From Thiomicrorhabdus sp. ZW0627 (GTDB lineage: Bacteria > Pseudomonadota > Gammaproteobacteria > Thiomicrospirales > Thiomicrospiraceae), in contig NZ_JARUQR010000001.1 in the NCBI RefSeq assembly GCF_029767005.1, forward strand, positions 739,028 to 803,027: a DNA stretch of 64,000 bases. Direction: 5' to 3'. Made by a program: the position numbers and the translations under genes. Below are positions 46,596 to 54,482 of this stretch, piece by piece (the stretch's first letter is position 1; each line of letters opens with the position of its first letter). Under the pieces are notes generated by a model. It was not told the origin of the DNA, searched no databases, and was given only the letters and a program-made list of their open reading frames with translations.

Positions 46596-46726
46596 TTATA
46601 GACCCGATCTTCTCTGACGCCCATCAAATACCTATGTACAAATATACTTATAAACAAATATTGACGAATAAATACGCATTTTCTATCATGTCGTATCAAT
46701 TCCCTCTATTTCAGTCAGGAATATTC

Positions 46727-47593
46727 ATGACGGTACCCGTAAACAGTCGCGATGCACTTAATGATCTGTCGGATCTCAATTACCATGTCATCGAAACCAT
46801 TGCCGCCAATTTTATTCAGGAGCACGGCCTGCGCAGCATTCATAATGGCGAATTGCAGCCCCAGCAGACCGAAGATTCCATGGGTAGCGAACTGCATAAA
46901 ATGTTAAGCCAGCCACTTCTGGGAATGCGTCAGATCATTCCGGTTATTACATTCTGGATCGACGAATTCAAACTTCAATTCGACGACAAGCTTTACAAGC
47001 TTGAACATAAGCGGCTGATCGACTTCCAAAACCTGGCTGACCAACTCGAAGCCATGATCGCGAAGCAGGAAGAAGTCAGCGTCAAAGTCAAACTGGCAGA
47101 TTTCCTGACCGAACTTCAGTATCATGAAATCCACGAAGCCATTCCGGTTTTGGAGCAACACTTTGATCTGCACGGCCACCCGGAACACTTCAGGGCGTCC
47201 CCTGAACAACCGCAAACGCCTGAAGAAGCGCTTGAGCGTCTTCAGAAACTGCTTGAGTTTTCGGAACATGAAATCAACCTGACCCTTCTCTCCGACGCGA
47301 AACAGAAGGATGACACCGCCATCAACTTAGTCACTTCAGAGCTTAATTCAGAAGAACGGGACGATGCGCCCGAATCCATCGAAAACCAGGCGGAACGCTG
47401 GCTGGAAAAATTCAAAGTCGACGGCGTCAAATTCGAATCCTTTGTCGAAGCCTATTACGCCGAACCTCTGGAAATGCAAACAGCAATCGACCAGGCGATC
47501 ACCACGAAGCCAATCCATTTCCTGAGCACGGAACAACACCCTAAGCGCAGCTCATTGATCGATCGCATCAGCCAAAAACTGTTCCGTAAATAA
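46727..47593 (+). CDS. Hypothetical protein, 288 residues
   Basis: Not recognised. From ATG 46727 with AGGA six bases upstream; longer frames reach 46466 but overlap the divergent GGCT gene. Soluble, acidic, helical. Contains a long charged helical middle (about 60-115) and ends with a basic LIDRISQKLFRK. The clean frame and ribosome-binding site support it as real. Confidence 0.65.
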   Translation: MTVPVNSRDALNDLSDLNYHVIETIAANFIQEHGLRSIHNGELQPQQTEDSMGSELHKMLSQPLLGMRQIIPVITFWIDEFKLQFDDKLYKLEHKRLIDFQNLADQLEAMIAKQEEVSVKVKLADFLTELQYHEIHEAIPVLEQHFDLHGHPEHFRASPEQPQTPEEALERLQKLLEFSEHEINLTLLSDAKQKDDTAINLVTSELNSEERDDAPESIENQAERWLEKFKVDGVKFESFVEAYYAEPLEMQTAIDQAITTKPIHFLSTEQHPKRSSLIDRISQKLFRK

Positions 47594-47797
47594 GGCAAGT
47601 TTCAACAGGCCTGTCCAGATTCACTGCACTTTAATTTTGCCTTTAAAGGGCCATCACTATAAGATTAAAATTGTACTAAATAACAGGCTATTAATTTCTG
47701 ACAACCCGAATGAATCACCGGGTTAAATCCTAGCCCAAGGCCTGAACCGCCGTTAGAAATCGATCTCGTTTCAATCCTTTACAAGGACTAAAGAAAT

Positions 47798-50488
47798 ATG
47801 AGTACGAAAACCCAGTGGCATCAATTGAGCGCACAAGAGACGCTATCCGAACTTGATAGCGACGCTGGCGGCTTGAGCTCGACAGAAGCGGATAATAGAA
47901 TCGGCCGATACGGTGCCAACCGACTCCCCCAGCCTCGCAAACGTAGCTTGTTGATGCGCTTTCTGCTGCAGTTCCATAACATCCTCATATATGTTTTATT
48001 GGCTTCTGCGGTCATCACCCTGTTACTGGATCATATTACCGATACTCTAGTCATCATCGCCGTGGTTCTGATCAATGCCCTCATCGGGCTGATACAGGAA
48101 GGTAAGGCCGAAAAAGCCATGGACGCTATCCGCCAGATGCTTGCGCCACAGGCGGCCGTACTCAGGGATGGCCAGCGTCACACGATCGACGGCGAAGCAC
48201 TGGTGCCCGGCGACATTGTATTGATCGAGGCCGGAGACAAAGTCCCGGCTGATTTACGTCTCCTGCAAAGCCACGGTTTACAGATTCAGGAGGCCATCCT
48301 GACCGGGGAATCCTTGCCCGTCGAAAAACAAACGCTTCCGGTCAATGCTGACGCACCGCTTGGAGACCGCTCCTGTCTGGCATTCAGCGGCACCACGATA
48401 ACCTACGGCCAGGGAAAAGGCGTCGTCATCGGTACCGGGGCCTCAACGGAAATCGGGCGTATCAGCGGCCTTTTGTCCGAAGTGGAGACATTGACCACGC
48501 CGCTGGTCGAACAGATGAACGTCTTCGCCAAATGGCTCACCTTTGTGATTCTCAGCGTCGCTGTACTGATATTGATATTCGGTATCGTCGTTCAGGAACA
48601 GAGCTTTGAAGACCTGTTTTTGGCCGTCGTTGGTCTATCTGTGGCCGCCATACCGGAAGGCCTGCCTGCCGTCCTGACCATCACCCTCGCGGTGGGAGTC
48701 AAAGCCATGGCACACCGCAATGCCATTGTCAGACGTCTTCCAGCCATCGAAACCCTGGGATCGGTTTCGGTCATCTGCACCGATAAAACCGGCACACTTA
48801 CCCGCAATGAAATGAGCGTCACCAGCGCAGTGACCGCTGAATCTCAATTCGAGATCACCGGCGACGGCTATGCGCCAATCGGGGAAATTCGTCAAAACGG
48901 CAAGTTAATCGATCCTTCGATCCATCCTTTGCTCAACCAAATTGCTCATGTGACCACTCTGTGCAACGATGCCGAACTTAAAAACCGGCAGGAAGAGTGG
49001 TCAGTCGAAGGCGATCCTATGGAAGGGGCATTGCTGGCACTGTCTGAAAAACTCGGCATTGACGTCGCCTCGGAACGCAAACATTGGACGCGCACCGATC
49101 TGATCCCTTTCGATGCCAAACACAAATTCATGGCAACCTTAAATCACGATCATGAAAACCATGCCTTCATTTTCATCAAAGGCGCACCGGAAAAACTCAT
49201 CGAATTATGTCAATCGCAGAGCTTGGACAATGGTGAAACCATTCCGATTGACAAAAATTTCTGGCACAAACAGGCCGAAAGGATTGCCGATCAGGGTCAA
49301 AGGGTGCTGGCGATTGCGATCAAAACCATCCACCCCGACCATACCATCCTCGAAAGACCCGATCTTGATGAAGACGTCACTCTTTTAAGTATCATCGGCC
49401 TGATCGATCCGCCTAGATCCGAAGCGATCGCTTCGGTAGCGGAATGCAGGCAGGCCGGCATCCGGGTCAAAATGATTACCGGAGACCATGCCATTACCGC
49501 GGCCGCAATCGGCCGCCAGATCGGCCTGCAAAATCCGAGAAAAGTACTCACCGGAAACGAACTGGAACAGATGGATGACGAAACGCTCAAAAGCGCAGTT
49601 CTGGAAACCGACATTTTCGCCCGCACCAGCCCGGAACATAAACTGCGTTTAGTCATGGCTCTGCAATCACATGGGATGACTGTCGCCATGACAGGAGACG
49701 GGGTCAACGATGCGCCAGCCCTCAAGCGTGCGGATGCAGGTATCGCCATGGGTCTCAAAGGCAGTGAAGCAGCGAAAGAGGCTGCCGAACTGGTGCTGGC
49801 CGACGACAACTTCGCCTCCATCGCCTCTGCAGTAAAAGAAGGGCGTACGGCCTACGACAATATCAAGAAAGTGATCAGCTGGACACTTCCGACGAGCTCC
49901 GGTGAAGCTGCCACCATCATACTGGCAATCCTGTTAGGCATGACCTTACCAGTGACCCCTGTCCAGATTCTCTGGATTAACCTGATTACCGCCACAACCC
50001 TGGGAATCGCGCTGGCATTTGAACCCACCAGCGAACATACGATGAACCAGCCTCCACGCCCCCGTAACCAACCACTGCTGGACCGAACTCTGATCTGGCA
50101 CATCATACTCGTGAGTGCCCTGTTCATAGCCGGGGTTTTCGGCATCTACAGCTATGCCATTAACCGGGGGGAAACAATCGAACAGGCACGCACCATTGCC
50201 GTTAACACGTTGGTGGTGATGGAAGTATTCCATCTGCTTTATATTCGAAATATGGATACGGTTTCGTTGAGCTGGCAAGCGGTTAAAGGCACCAGAGAAG
50301 TGTGGATCGCCATCATCGTGGTCATGACCGCTCAATTTGCGATCACTTTCATCCCTTCTCTTCAGCGCATCTTTCAAACGCAAACCATTTCGGTTACAGA
50401 TGGACTTCTGATTCTGGCAGTGGGTATGATGCTGTTCGTGATTATCGAGTTTGAAAAACAGGTGCGCTTACGTTACTTCTCAAAGTAA
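47798..50488 (+). CDS. P-type cation-transporting ATPase, type IIA (PacL/calcium-type)
   Basis: 896 residues. Actuator TGESLPVEK, phosphorylation site CTDKTGTLTRNEM (the phosphorylated Asp), nucleotide-binding FIKGAPEKL, hinge MTGDGVNDAPALKRADAG and ten predicted transmembrane helices. The N-terminal cation_ATPase_N domain and C-terminal cation_ATPase_C domain place it near Ca2+- or Na+-exporting pumps rather than Cu+ or Mg2+ pumps (there is no heavy-metal domain and no CPC motif). The ion cannot be settled from sequence alone. Confidence 0.9.
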   Translation: MSTKTQWHQLSAQETLSELDSDAGGLSSTEADNRIGRYGANRLPQPRKRSLLMRFLLQFHNILIYVLLASAVITLLLDHITDTLVIIAVVLINALIGLIQEGKAEKAMDAIRQMLAPQAAVLRDGQRHTIDGEALVPGDIVLIEAGDKVPADLRLLQSHGLQIQEAILTGESLPVEKQTLPVNADAPLGDRSCLAFSGTTITYGQGKGVVIGTGASTEIGRISGLLSEVETLTTPLVEQMNVFAKWLTFVILSVAVLILIFGIVVQEQSFEDLFLAVVGLSVAAIPEGLPAVLTITLAVGVKAMAHRNAIVRRLPAIETLGSVSVICTDKTGTLTRNEMSVTSAVTAESQFEITGDGYAPIGEIRQNGKLIDPSIHPLLNQIAHVTTLCNDAELKNRQEEWSVEGDPMEGALLALSEKLGIDVASERKHWTRTDLIPFDAKHKFMATLNHDHENHAFIFIKGAPEKLIELCQSQSLDNGETIPIDKNFWHKQAERIADQGQRVLAIAIKTIHPDHTILERPDLDEDVTLLSIIGLIDPPRSEAIASVAECRQAGIRVKMITGDHAITAAAIGRQIGLQNPRKVLTGNELEQMDDETLKSAVLETDIFARTSPEHKLRLVMALQSHGMTVAMTGDGVNDAPALKRADAGIAMGLKGSEAAKEAAELVLADDNFASIASAVKEGRTAYDNIKKVISWTLPTSSGEAATIILAILLGMTLPVTPVQILWINLITATTLGIALAFEPTSEHTMNQPPRPRNQPLLDRTLIWHIILVSALFIAGVFGIYSYAINRGETIEQARTIAVNTLVVMEVFHLLYIRNMDTVSLSWQAVKGTREVWIAIIVVMTAQFAITFIPSLQRIFQTQTISVTDGLLILAVGMMLFVIIEFEKQVRLRYFSK

Positions 50489-50491
50489 CGA

Positions 50492-51262
50492 TTACTGCAT
50501 TTTTTTATCTTTTAAGAAAGGATAACGATCACGAATTTGTTTGACTTTAGAGACAGGAAATTCGGTCATCTGACAAACCTGTTCGGGACCGGCATGCGAC
50601 AGAACCTCACCGAATGGATCGATCACCATTGAGCCACCGGAATAGTGCAAACCATTACCATCTTCACCTATACGGTTAACACCCACGACATAACACTGGT
50701 TTTCAATCGCCCTTGCCTGCAATAAAACTTCCCAGTGAAGTTGACGGCTATCCGGCCAGTTTGCAATGACGAAAATAACTTCTGATTGCGGTACCACTTT
50801 TCGGAACAGCTCCGGAAAACGCAGATCGTAGCAGATAAAGACACTGCAAGGCGTGCCATCGACGTCAAATTCAACCTGCTGGCTGCCGGCTTGAAAATGC
50901 TCGCCTTCGCCAGCAAAATCAAAGGTGTGATTCTTAATGTAACAGGCCTGTTGATTTCCTTGGCGGTCAAACACCAAAGCACAATTCAAGGCTTTTTCTT
51001 GAGAGGCCAGCTTTTTAGCAAAGCCGGCAATCACATGGATTTGATGCGTTTGAGCCGAGCGGCTTAACGCGCGATAGACATCACCGTCCATGGTTTGTGC
51101 AATTTCTCCAACCTGCATTGAGAACCCTGAATGAAAAAGTTCGGGGAGAACAATGACATCGCAACCGTTTCCTGCGGCCTTGCTAGCCCACTTATCCAGT
51201 TGCTGGAGATTTTTGGCCGTATCCTGCCAAACAATATCGAGTTGAACGGATGCGACCTTCAT
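50492..51262 (-). CDS. Carbon-nitrogen hydrolase, omega-amidase-like (YafV/Nit2 type)
   Basis: 256 residues of the nitrilase superfamily. Glu in LPELFHSGF, Lys in YIKNHTF and Cys in FICYDLRFPELF form the catalytic triad; WPDSRQLHW and the C-terminal VSKVKQIRDRYPFL are typical of YafV/omega-amidase, which hydrolyses alpha-ketoglutaramate. CAGGCCTG at 50943-50950. Convergent with the ATPase gene, 3 bp apart. Confidence 0.88.
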   Translation of the reverse strand: MKVASVQLDIVWQDTAKNLQQLDKWASKAAGNGCDVIVLPELFHSGFSMQVGEIAQTMDGDVYRALSRSAQTHQIHVIAGFAKKLASQEKALNCALVFDRQGNQQACYIKNHTFDFAGEGEHFQAGSQQVEFDVDGTPCSVFICYDLRFPELFRKVVPQSEVIFVIANWPDSRQLHWEVLLQARAIENQCYVVGVNRIGEDGNGLHYSGGSMVIDPFGEVLSHAGPEQVCQMTEFPVSKVKQIRDRYPFLKDKKMQ

Positions 51263-51290
51263 AGAGATAAAGACCTATTCTTTAAACAAA

Positions 51291-51458
51291 TTATTTTAAT
51301 AAACAGTGCTTGGCAAAATCGGTTGCTTCATTAGCCGTCCATTCGCCCTTCGGCTTCTCTTTAAGGTCGGCGCACCACTCTTCACTTCCTACTTCAGCAG
51401 AACAGCCCGCTAAGAACAAGACGGAAACACTTAATAAAATAGCTGATAAACGCTTCAT
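51291..51458 (-). CDS. Small DUF3012-type lipoprotein, 55 residues
   Basis: A reading frame found by eye, too short for standard ORF limits. MKRLSAILLSVSVLFLAGC is a signal peptide with lipobox LAGC (Cys 19). The mature part reads EVGSEEWCADLKEKPKGEW and ends in KHCLLK, with two Cys; this matches the DUF3012 small-lipoprotein pattern, as best remembered. It starts at ATG 51458 and is transcribed toward the omega-amidase gene 28 bp away. Confidence 0.7.
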   Translation of the reverse strand: MKRLSAILLSVSVLFLAGCSAEVGSEEWCADLKEKPKGEWTANEATDFAKHCLLK

Positions 51459-51513
51459 TGCTCAATACTCCATTACAGTTAAATTGAATTAAACATTATT
51501 GCGTATAATATAC

Positions 51514-51545
51514 TAAAAACGCCTCATTTTGAGGCGTTTTTTTTA
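51514..51545. terminator. Terminator of the DUF6502-DUF5666 operon
   Basis: AAAACGCCTCA / TGAGGCGTTTT stem with a 3-base loop (TTT), flanked by an A-run and a T-run, so it works from both sides. It lies directly after the DUF5666 stop at 51547. Confidence 0.85.
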
Positions 51546-51546
51546 T

Positions 51547-52566
51547 TTACTTTCTGCCCGAGGCGGAACCTGTCGGCAGAGCGTGAAGCGGGGATGCTGT
51601 CCGCATATTGGAAATCGAAGGCAGAGGCCTGACGGAACTCCGCTCGTCCCGGCTAATTGTACCGATCATCGCTTGTGTTCCGGCTTCATTACCAGGCACC
51701 AATTGACCATCAACATTTTTCGGGCCGATCATTTTTACCTTCGGCTGAGAAGACAGCCCGGCGGGCACATGAACCAACTCACCTGCTTTGTAGGCCGTCA
51801 TCCAATTATCCTGCATTACGATGCGTTGCACCTTCTCCGAAAACTGTACATCCGGCTGTTTCTTCAACCAAGATACGTTTCCTTCCTGCGGCTCAATCAA
51901 AGTCGCCTGCCATGCGTTTTCACGTTCTCCGGTTCCCTGTCTGAATACCGGCAAACCGCTAACGCGTACGAATTCACCGACTTTCAGCTGAAGGTTCTTG
52001 GCCAGACGGGTACCTTCATCAATGTAGACCCTTTGACCATTGATCATGACTTCGGTCGCCATCGGTTTTGCCGTCATGGTCTCGATCTTACCGGCCAACG
52101 GATAGTAGATATGAATATTGGCCGTTGTCGTCTTGTCCTGATCCAAATTGGTTTCCAACCAGACCTGTTGACCGATACGCAAATCGCTCGCCTTCAAACC
52201 GCTCACAGCACCCGGAATGTTGCTGTGAATTTTGGTTTTTTGCCCCAAACCGATTTCAACGCCGTTAACCCAGATGCTACCGAATTTTTCGATCGTTCCG
52301 ATGATACCGGTACCACCGAATCCTGAAGAGGTACGCCCTGTGCCGCCGAACCCGCTATCCAGATTCATGCTATGACCCACGGCATCCACTTCGGAAACCG
52401 AAGCCACCTGTTGAGTACGCCCCGTTCCACCAAATCCGGAGTTAGATGAGATCAATACAATCTCTCCCATTGGATTGGATTTAACGTTATCCGAAGTCGA
52501 ACACCCTGCAAGCAACAGTGCTAGAAACAAACCGACCAGCGAATAAAACCATCTGCCTGGATTCAT
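51547..52566 (-). CDS. DUF5666 lipoprotein with GFGGTG repeats
   Basis: 339 residues from ATG 52566. Signal peptide and lipobox LLAGC (Cys near 22). The region about 40-90 contains three copies of the pentad-like GFGGTG (SNSGFGGTGRT, LDSGFGGTGRT, SSGFGGTGII); then a DUF5666-type beta domain begins GTIEKFGSIWVNGVEI, with a second similar unit later. The ATG overlaps the DUF6502 stop (TGATG), so the two are coupled. Envelope-anchored, function unknown. Confidence 0.72.
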   Translation of the reverse strand: MNPGRWFYSLVGLFLALLLAGCSTSDNVKSNPMGEIVLISSNSGFGGTGRTQQVASVSEVDAVGHSMNLDSGFGGTGRTSSGFGGTGIIGTIEKFGSIWVNGVEIGLGQKTKIHSNIPGAVSGLKASDLRIGQQVWLETNLDQDKTTTANIHIYYPLAGKIETMTAKPMATEVMINGQRVYIDEGTRLAKNLQLKVGEFVRVSGLPVFRQGTGERENAWQATLIEPQEGNVSWLKKQPDVQFSEKVQRIVMQDNWMTAYKAGELVHVPAGLSSQPKVKMIGPKNVDGQLVPGNEAGTQAMIGTISRDERSSVRPLPSISNMRTASPLHALPTGSASGRK

Positions 52567-53435
52567 CACTTGGAATTTCCTTTCTCTGCACCAACAACAC
52601 GGTCGGAATCCGTTTGAGTTTGCTCACAACAATAGAAATAAGTCCCGAAGTGCATGGCGTGTGCCTTCGTTTCCGCTTCCTGATCGCGATGCTGCAAACG
52701 ACTGGCCATCTGGTTAACTTCAGTAAGCAGTTCCAATGCTGCGGCTTTCGCATAGTCTTCCAGCTCTTTAACCGAATTTTCGGTTAGTTCACCATAATAC
52801 ACTGCGCGATCCAGCATCGGAGTCTGCTCGCCAGCCAGGTTATGTGTTACCACGCTTAAATGATCACCAATGTTCTTGCCTGCAAAGAAAAGTTTCTCTT
52901 CAAAGTCTTCTTCCGGCACATAACCGGCTTCTTGCAACTGAACCAACCCATCGCAATCGATCGCTGCCACGCCTTGATGCAGCCATTCGTCAAGAATGGA
53001 GCGCGGGTGGACATCCTTAGTCACACAACGCACCATGGTATCGAAAGACACCTCTTTATCTTCAGACGTTCTTGGAATTGCTTTAGGACGACCGTCGCCA
53101 TCCAGATAATCCGGATTACCCAACCATGTCGCAATCAGTTGCGCACTCAGGCTGGCTTTACGTTCCTTAGCTTCCATCGGTGCAGCTTCCTGTTCACGGA
53201 TTCGCTTCACCTCTTTTCGGTGCACACCCGTCAGGACACTGATTCGGCTGTCGGTCTGTTTTTTCCCTTCCAGAGCAAACTGCTGATCCGCTACTTCTAC
53301 ATAAGTAGTCTTAAGCAGGTCAATCAAAGAGGTATAGGTAATCCCTTGGCGCAGCAACATACTCACCAATGGCCGAAGGATCTTTTTGATGGCTTTAAAT
53401 AAAGCCGTTTGTTGGGTATCAGTAATCTCGTTCAT
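52566..53435 (-). CDS. DUF6502 family protein, possible transcription factor
   Basis: 289 residues from ATG 53435. The N-terminal half contains GITYTSLIDLLKTTYVEVA and SRISVLTGVHRKEVKRIRE, which reads like a helix-turn-helix with a recognition helix, so DNA binding is likely. The DUF6502 call is from remembered sequences. It is coupled to the DUF5666 lipoprotein gene, and the -10 of its promoter lies only 7 bp before the start codon, suggesting a leaderless message. It may bind the palindromes at 53466 and 53509. Confidence 0.65.
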   Translation of the reverse strand: MNEITDTQQTALFKAIKKILRPLVSMLLRQGITYTSLIDLLKTTYVEVADQQFALEGKKQTDSRISVLTGVHRKEVKRIREQEAAPMEAKERKASLSAQLIATWLGNPDYLDGDGRPKAIPRTSEDKEVSFDTMVRCVTKDVHPRSILDEWLHQGVAAIDCDGLVQLQEAGYVPEEDFEEKLFFAGKNIGDHLSVVTHNLAGEQTPMLDRAVYYGELTENSVKELEDYAKAAALELLTEVNQMASRLQHRDQEAETKAHAMHFGTYFYCCEQTQTDSDRVVGAEKGNSK

Positions 53436-53442
53436 AGAGCAA

Positions 53443-53472
53443 ATTATAACAAAAAAAAATTGACATGGTAAA
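53443..53472 (-). promoter_or_regulatory. Probable promoter of the DUF6502 operon, leaderless
   Basis: On the minus strand: TTTACC (53472-53467), 18-bp spacer, TATAAT (53448-53443). The start codon at 53435 follows the -10 by 7 bp and there is no ribosome-binding site, so the transcript would start at or next to the AUG. The -35 overlaps the operator at 53466-53480. Confidence 0.5.
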
Positions 53473-53523
53473 TTTTTACATTTAAACTGCATCCCGATCC
53501 TTAAGAAATGGTATTTTTTTACA
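53460..53523 (+). promoter_or_regulatory. Promoter with two operator copies, divergent from DUF6502
   Basis: TTGACA (53460-53465), 17-bp spacer, TAAACT (53483-53488). Operator TGGTAAATTTTTACA at 53466-53480 fills the spacer, and a second copy TGGTATTTTTTTACA lies at 53509-53523. The same layout occurs at 62426-62487 (24 of 31 bases match from -35 past -10). Confidence 0.6.
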
Positions 53524-53616
53524 TTCTTTATGTAATTTAACCATTTTCATGTAGTCTAAGTCTCCTCAGAGTACATTTATCAGCCCGCCCATTACTCGAT
53601 CCGCGGGCTTTTTTTT
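53495..53616 (+). ncRNA. Candidate small RNA or attenuated leader
   Basis: A well-formed promoter (53460-53488) is followed about 120 bp later by a strong terminator (AGCCCGC at 53582-53588, GCGGGCT at 53603-53609, eight T). Between them is no convincing gene, only a 10-codon ATG frame (53508-53540) encoding a hydrophobic peptide, and a CU-rich stretch AAGTCTCCTCAGAG that could pair with ribosome-binding sites. Either an sRNA or a leader with conditional terminator for the SMR gene at 53706. Confidence 0.4.
53582..53616 (+). terminator. Rho-independent terminator upstream of the SMR gene
   Basis: AGCCCGC / GCGGGCT 7-bp stem, 14-base loop, then eight T. Confidence 0.8.
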
Positions 53617-53705
53617 GCCTAAAATAAACCAATCCAGTATTGCCGTTGCTTTTCACGCCACGAAACACTATCCTCTACCGCTCGACTCATTAAGGCGGAT
53701 TGAGC

Positions 53706-54032
53706 ATGATTTATTGGTTTTATTTAATGGTAGCGATTGTATTCGAGGTAGCCGGGACCCTTTCGCTGAAGTTTTCCACCCAGAACAGCAACCTTTTGGT
53801 GACGGTGTTTGTCATCGTGTTCTACATCACCTCTTTCACATTCATGTGGTTGGCGATGAAGAAAATCGAGATGGGTGTCGCCTACGCAGTTTGGGCCGGA
53901 GCGGGAACCGCCATCATTGCCCTACTAGGCTGGCTGATCTTCAAGGACAGTATGACTCTCATGAAACTGGTGTTCATCAGTCTGATCATCATCGGTGTTG
54001 TCGGATTGAAATTGGCAACCCCTTCACATTAA
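53706..54032 (+). CDS. Small multidrug resistance (SMR) family transporter
   Basis: 108 residues with four transmembrane helices. The membrane-embedded Glu in AIVFEVAGTLSLKFS (helix 1) is the proton/substrate site, and AYAVWAGAGTAIIALLGW is the helix 3 signature. The Glu context (EVAGT...LKF) is nearer EmrE/Qac-type than guanidinium exporters, by memory. Start ATG 53706 has AAGGCGG; an in-frame TTG lies six bases upstream. Confidence 0.88.
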   Translation: MIYWFYLMVAIVFEVAGTLSLKFSTQNSNLLVTVFVIVFYITSFTFMWLAMKKIEMGVAYAVWAGAGTAIIALLGWLIFKDSMTLMKLVFISLIIIGVVGLKLATPSH

Positions 54033-54058
54033 ATTCGAGCTTACGCTCCTATAAAATA

Positions 54059-54086
54059 AAAAACCCGACAGGCCTGTCGGGTTTTT
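54059..54086 (+). terminator. Terminator after the SMR gene built around CAGGCCTG
   Basis: AAAACCCGACAGG / CCTGTCGGGTTTT: the iterated palindrome CAGGCCTG (54069-54076) forms the centre of a perfect inverted repeat followed by a T-run. Confidence 0.82.
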
Positions 54087-54127
54087 TATTTGTCTAACGA
54101 GGGATTGCTCCCTCGAAAACTTCAAAC

Positions 54128-54463
54128 TTATAGCTGTCCATGATCGAACAGCGGCAGAATACGGTAACTGATGGTCGCCGTAGGCATCTCCTTCTTGATG
54201 TTGTCCATAATCTGCCTGCAAGTGAAATGTTCACACTCGATTTGCACCATGACCTTATGTTGATAACCGGCCACCTGTTCCCGAACCGTCAGACGTTCCT
54301 GCGGCTGGCCGTAACCTTGCACATCCACGACCGAGAAGAACAGGCTTGGCTTTTCCGCCAACAGGCAGTCGACTACGTCGTTCACCTGCGACGCAGGCAA
54401 AATCAGGTGCAACACCACACTGCAATCGTCGCTTGGCTGCAATTGTTTGAATTCCATTGTCAT
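54128..54463 (-). CDS. DUF3240 protein associated with the metal efflux operon
   Basis: 111 residues, a PII-like small soluble protein. The segments LHLILPASQVNDVVDCLLAE, GQPQERLTVREQVAGYQHKV and a beta-rich end match DUF3240, a family found beside CusA/CzcA genes. Start ATG 54463 (MTMEFKQ) has AAAGG nine bases upstream, better than ATG 54472. It follows cusA by 19 bp and is probably the last gene of the efflux operon, perhaps a metal-sensing or chaperone-like partner. Confidence 0.75.
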   Translation of the reverse strand: MTMEFKQLQPSDDCSVVLHLILPASQVNDVVDCLLAEKPSLFFSVVDVQGYGQPQERLTVREQVAGYQHKVMVQIECEHFTCRQIMDNIKKEMPTATISYRILPLFDHGQL

Positions 54464-54482
54464 ATTATCCATCCTTTGCCTA

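Noticed and set aside
46466-46726. N-terminal extension of the gene at 46727 to 46466
   Set aside because: Overlaps the divergent GGCT gene and its promoter, while ATG 46727 has a good ribosome-binding site.
53495-53705. Guanidine riboswitch upstream of the SMR gene
   Set aside because: No paired ACGR loops or other guanidine-class motifs seen, and the transporter looks EmrE/Qac-like rather than Gdx-like.
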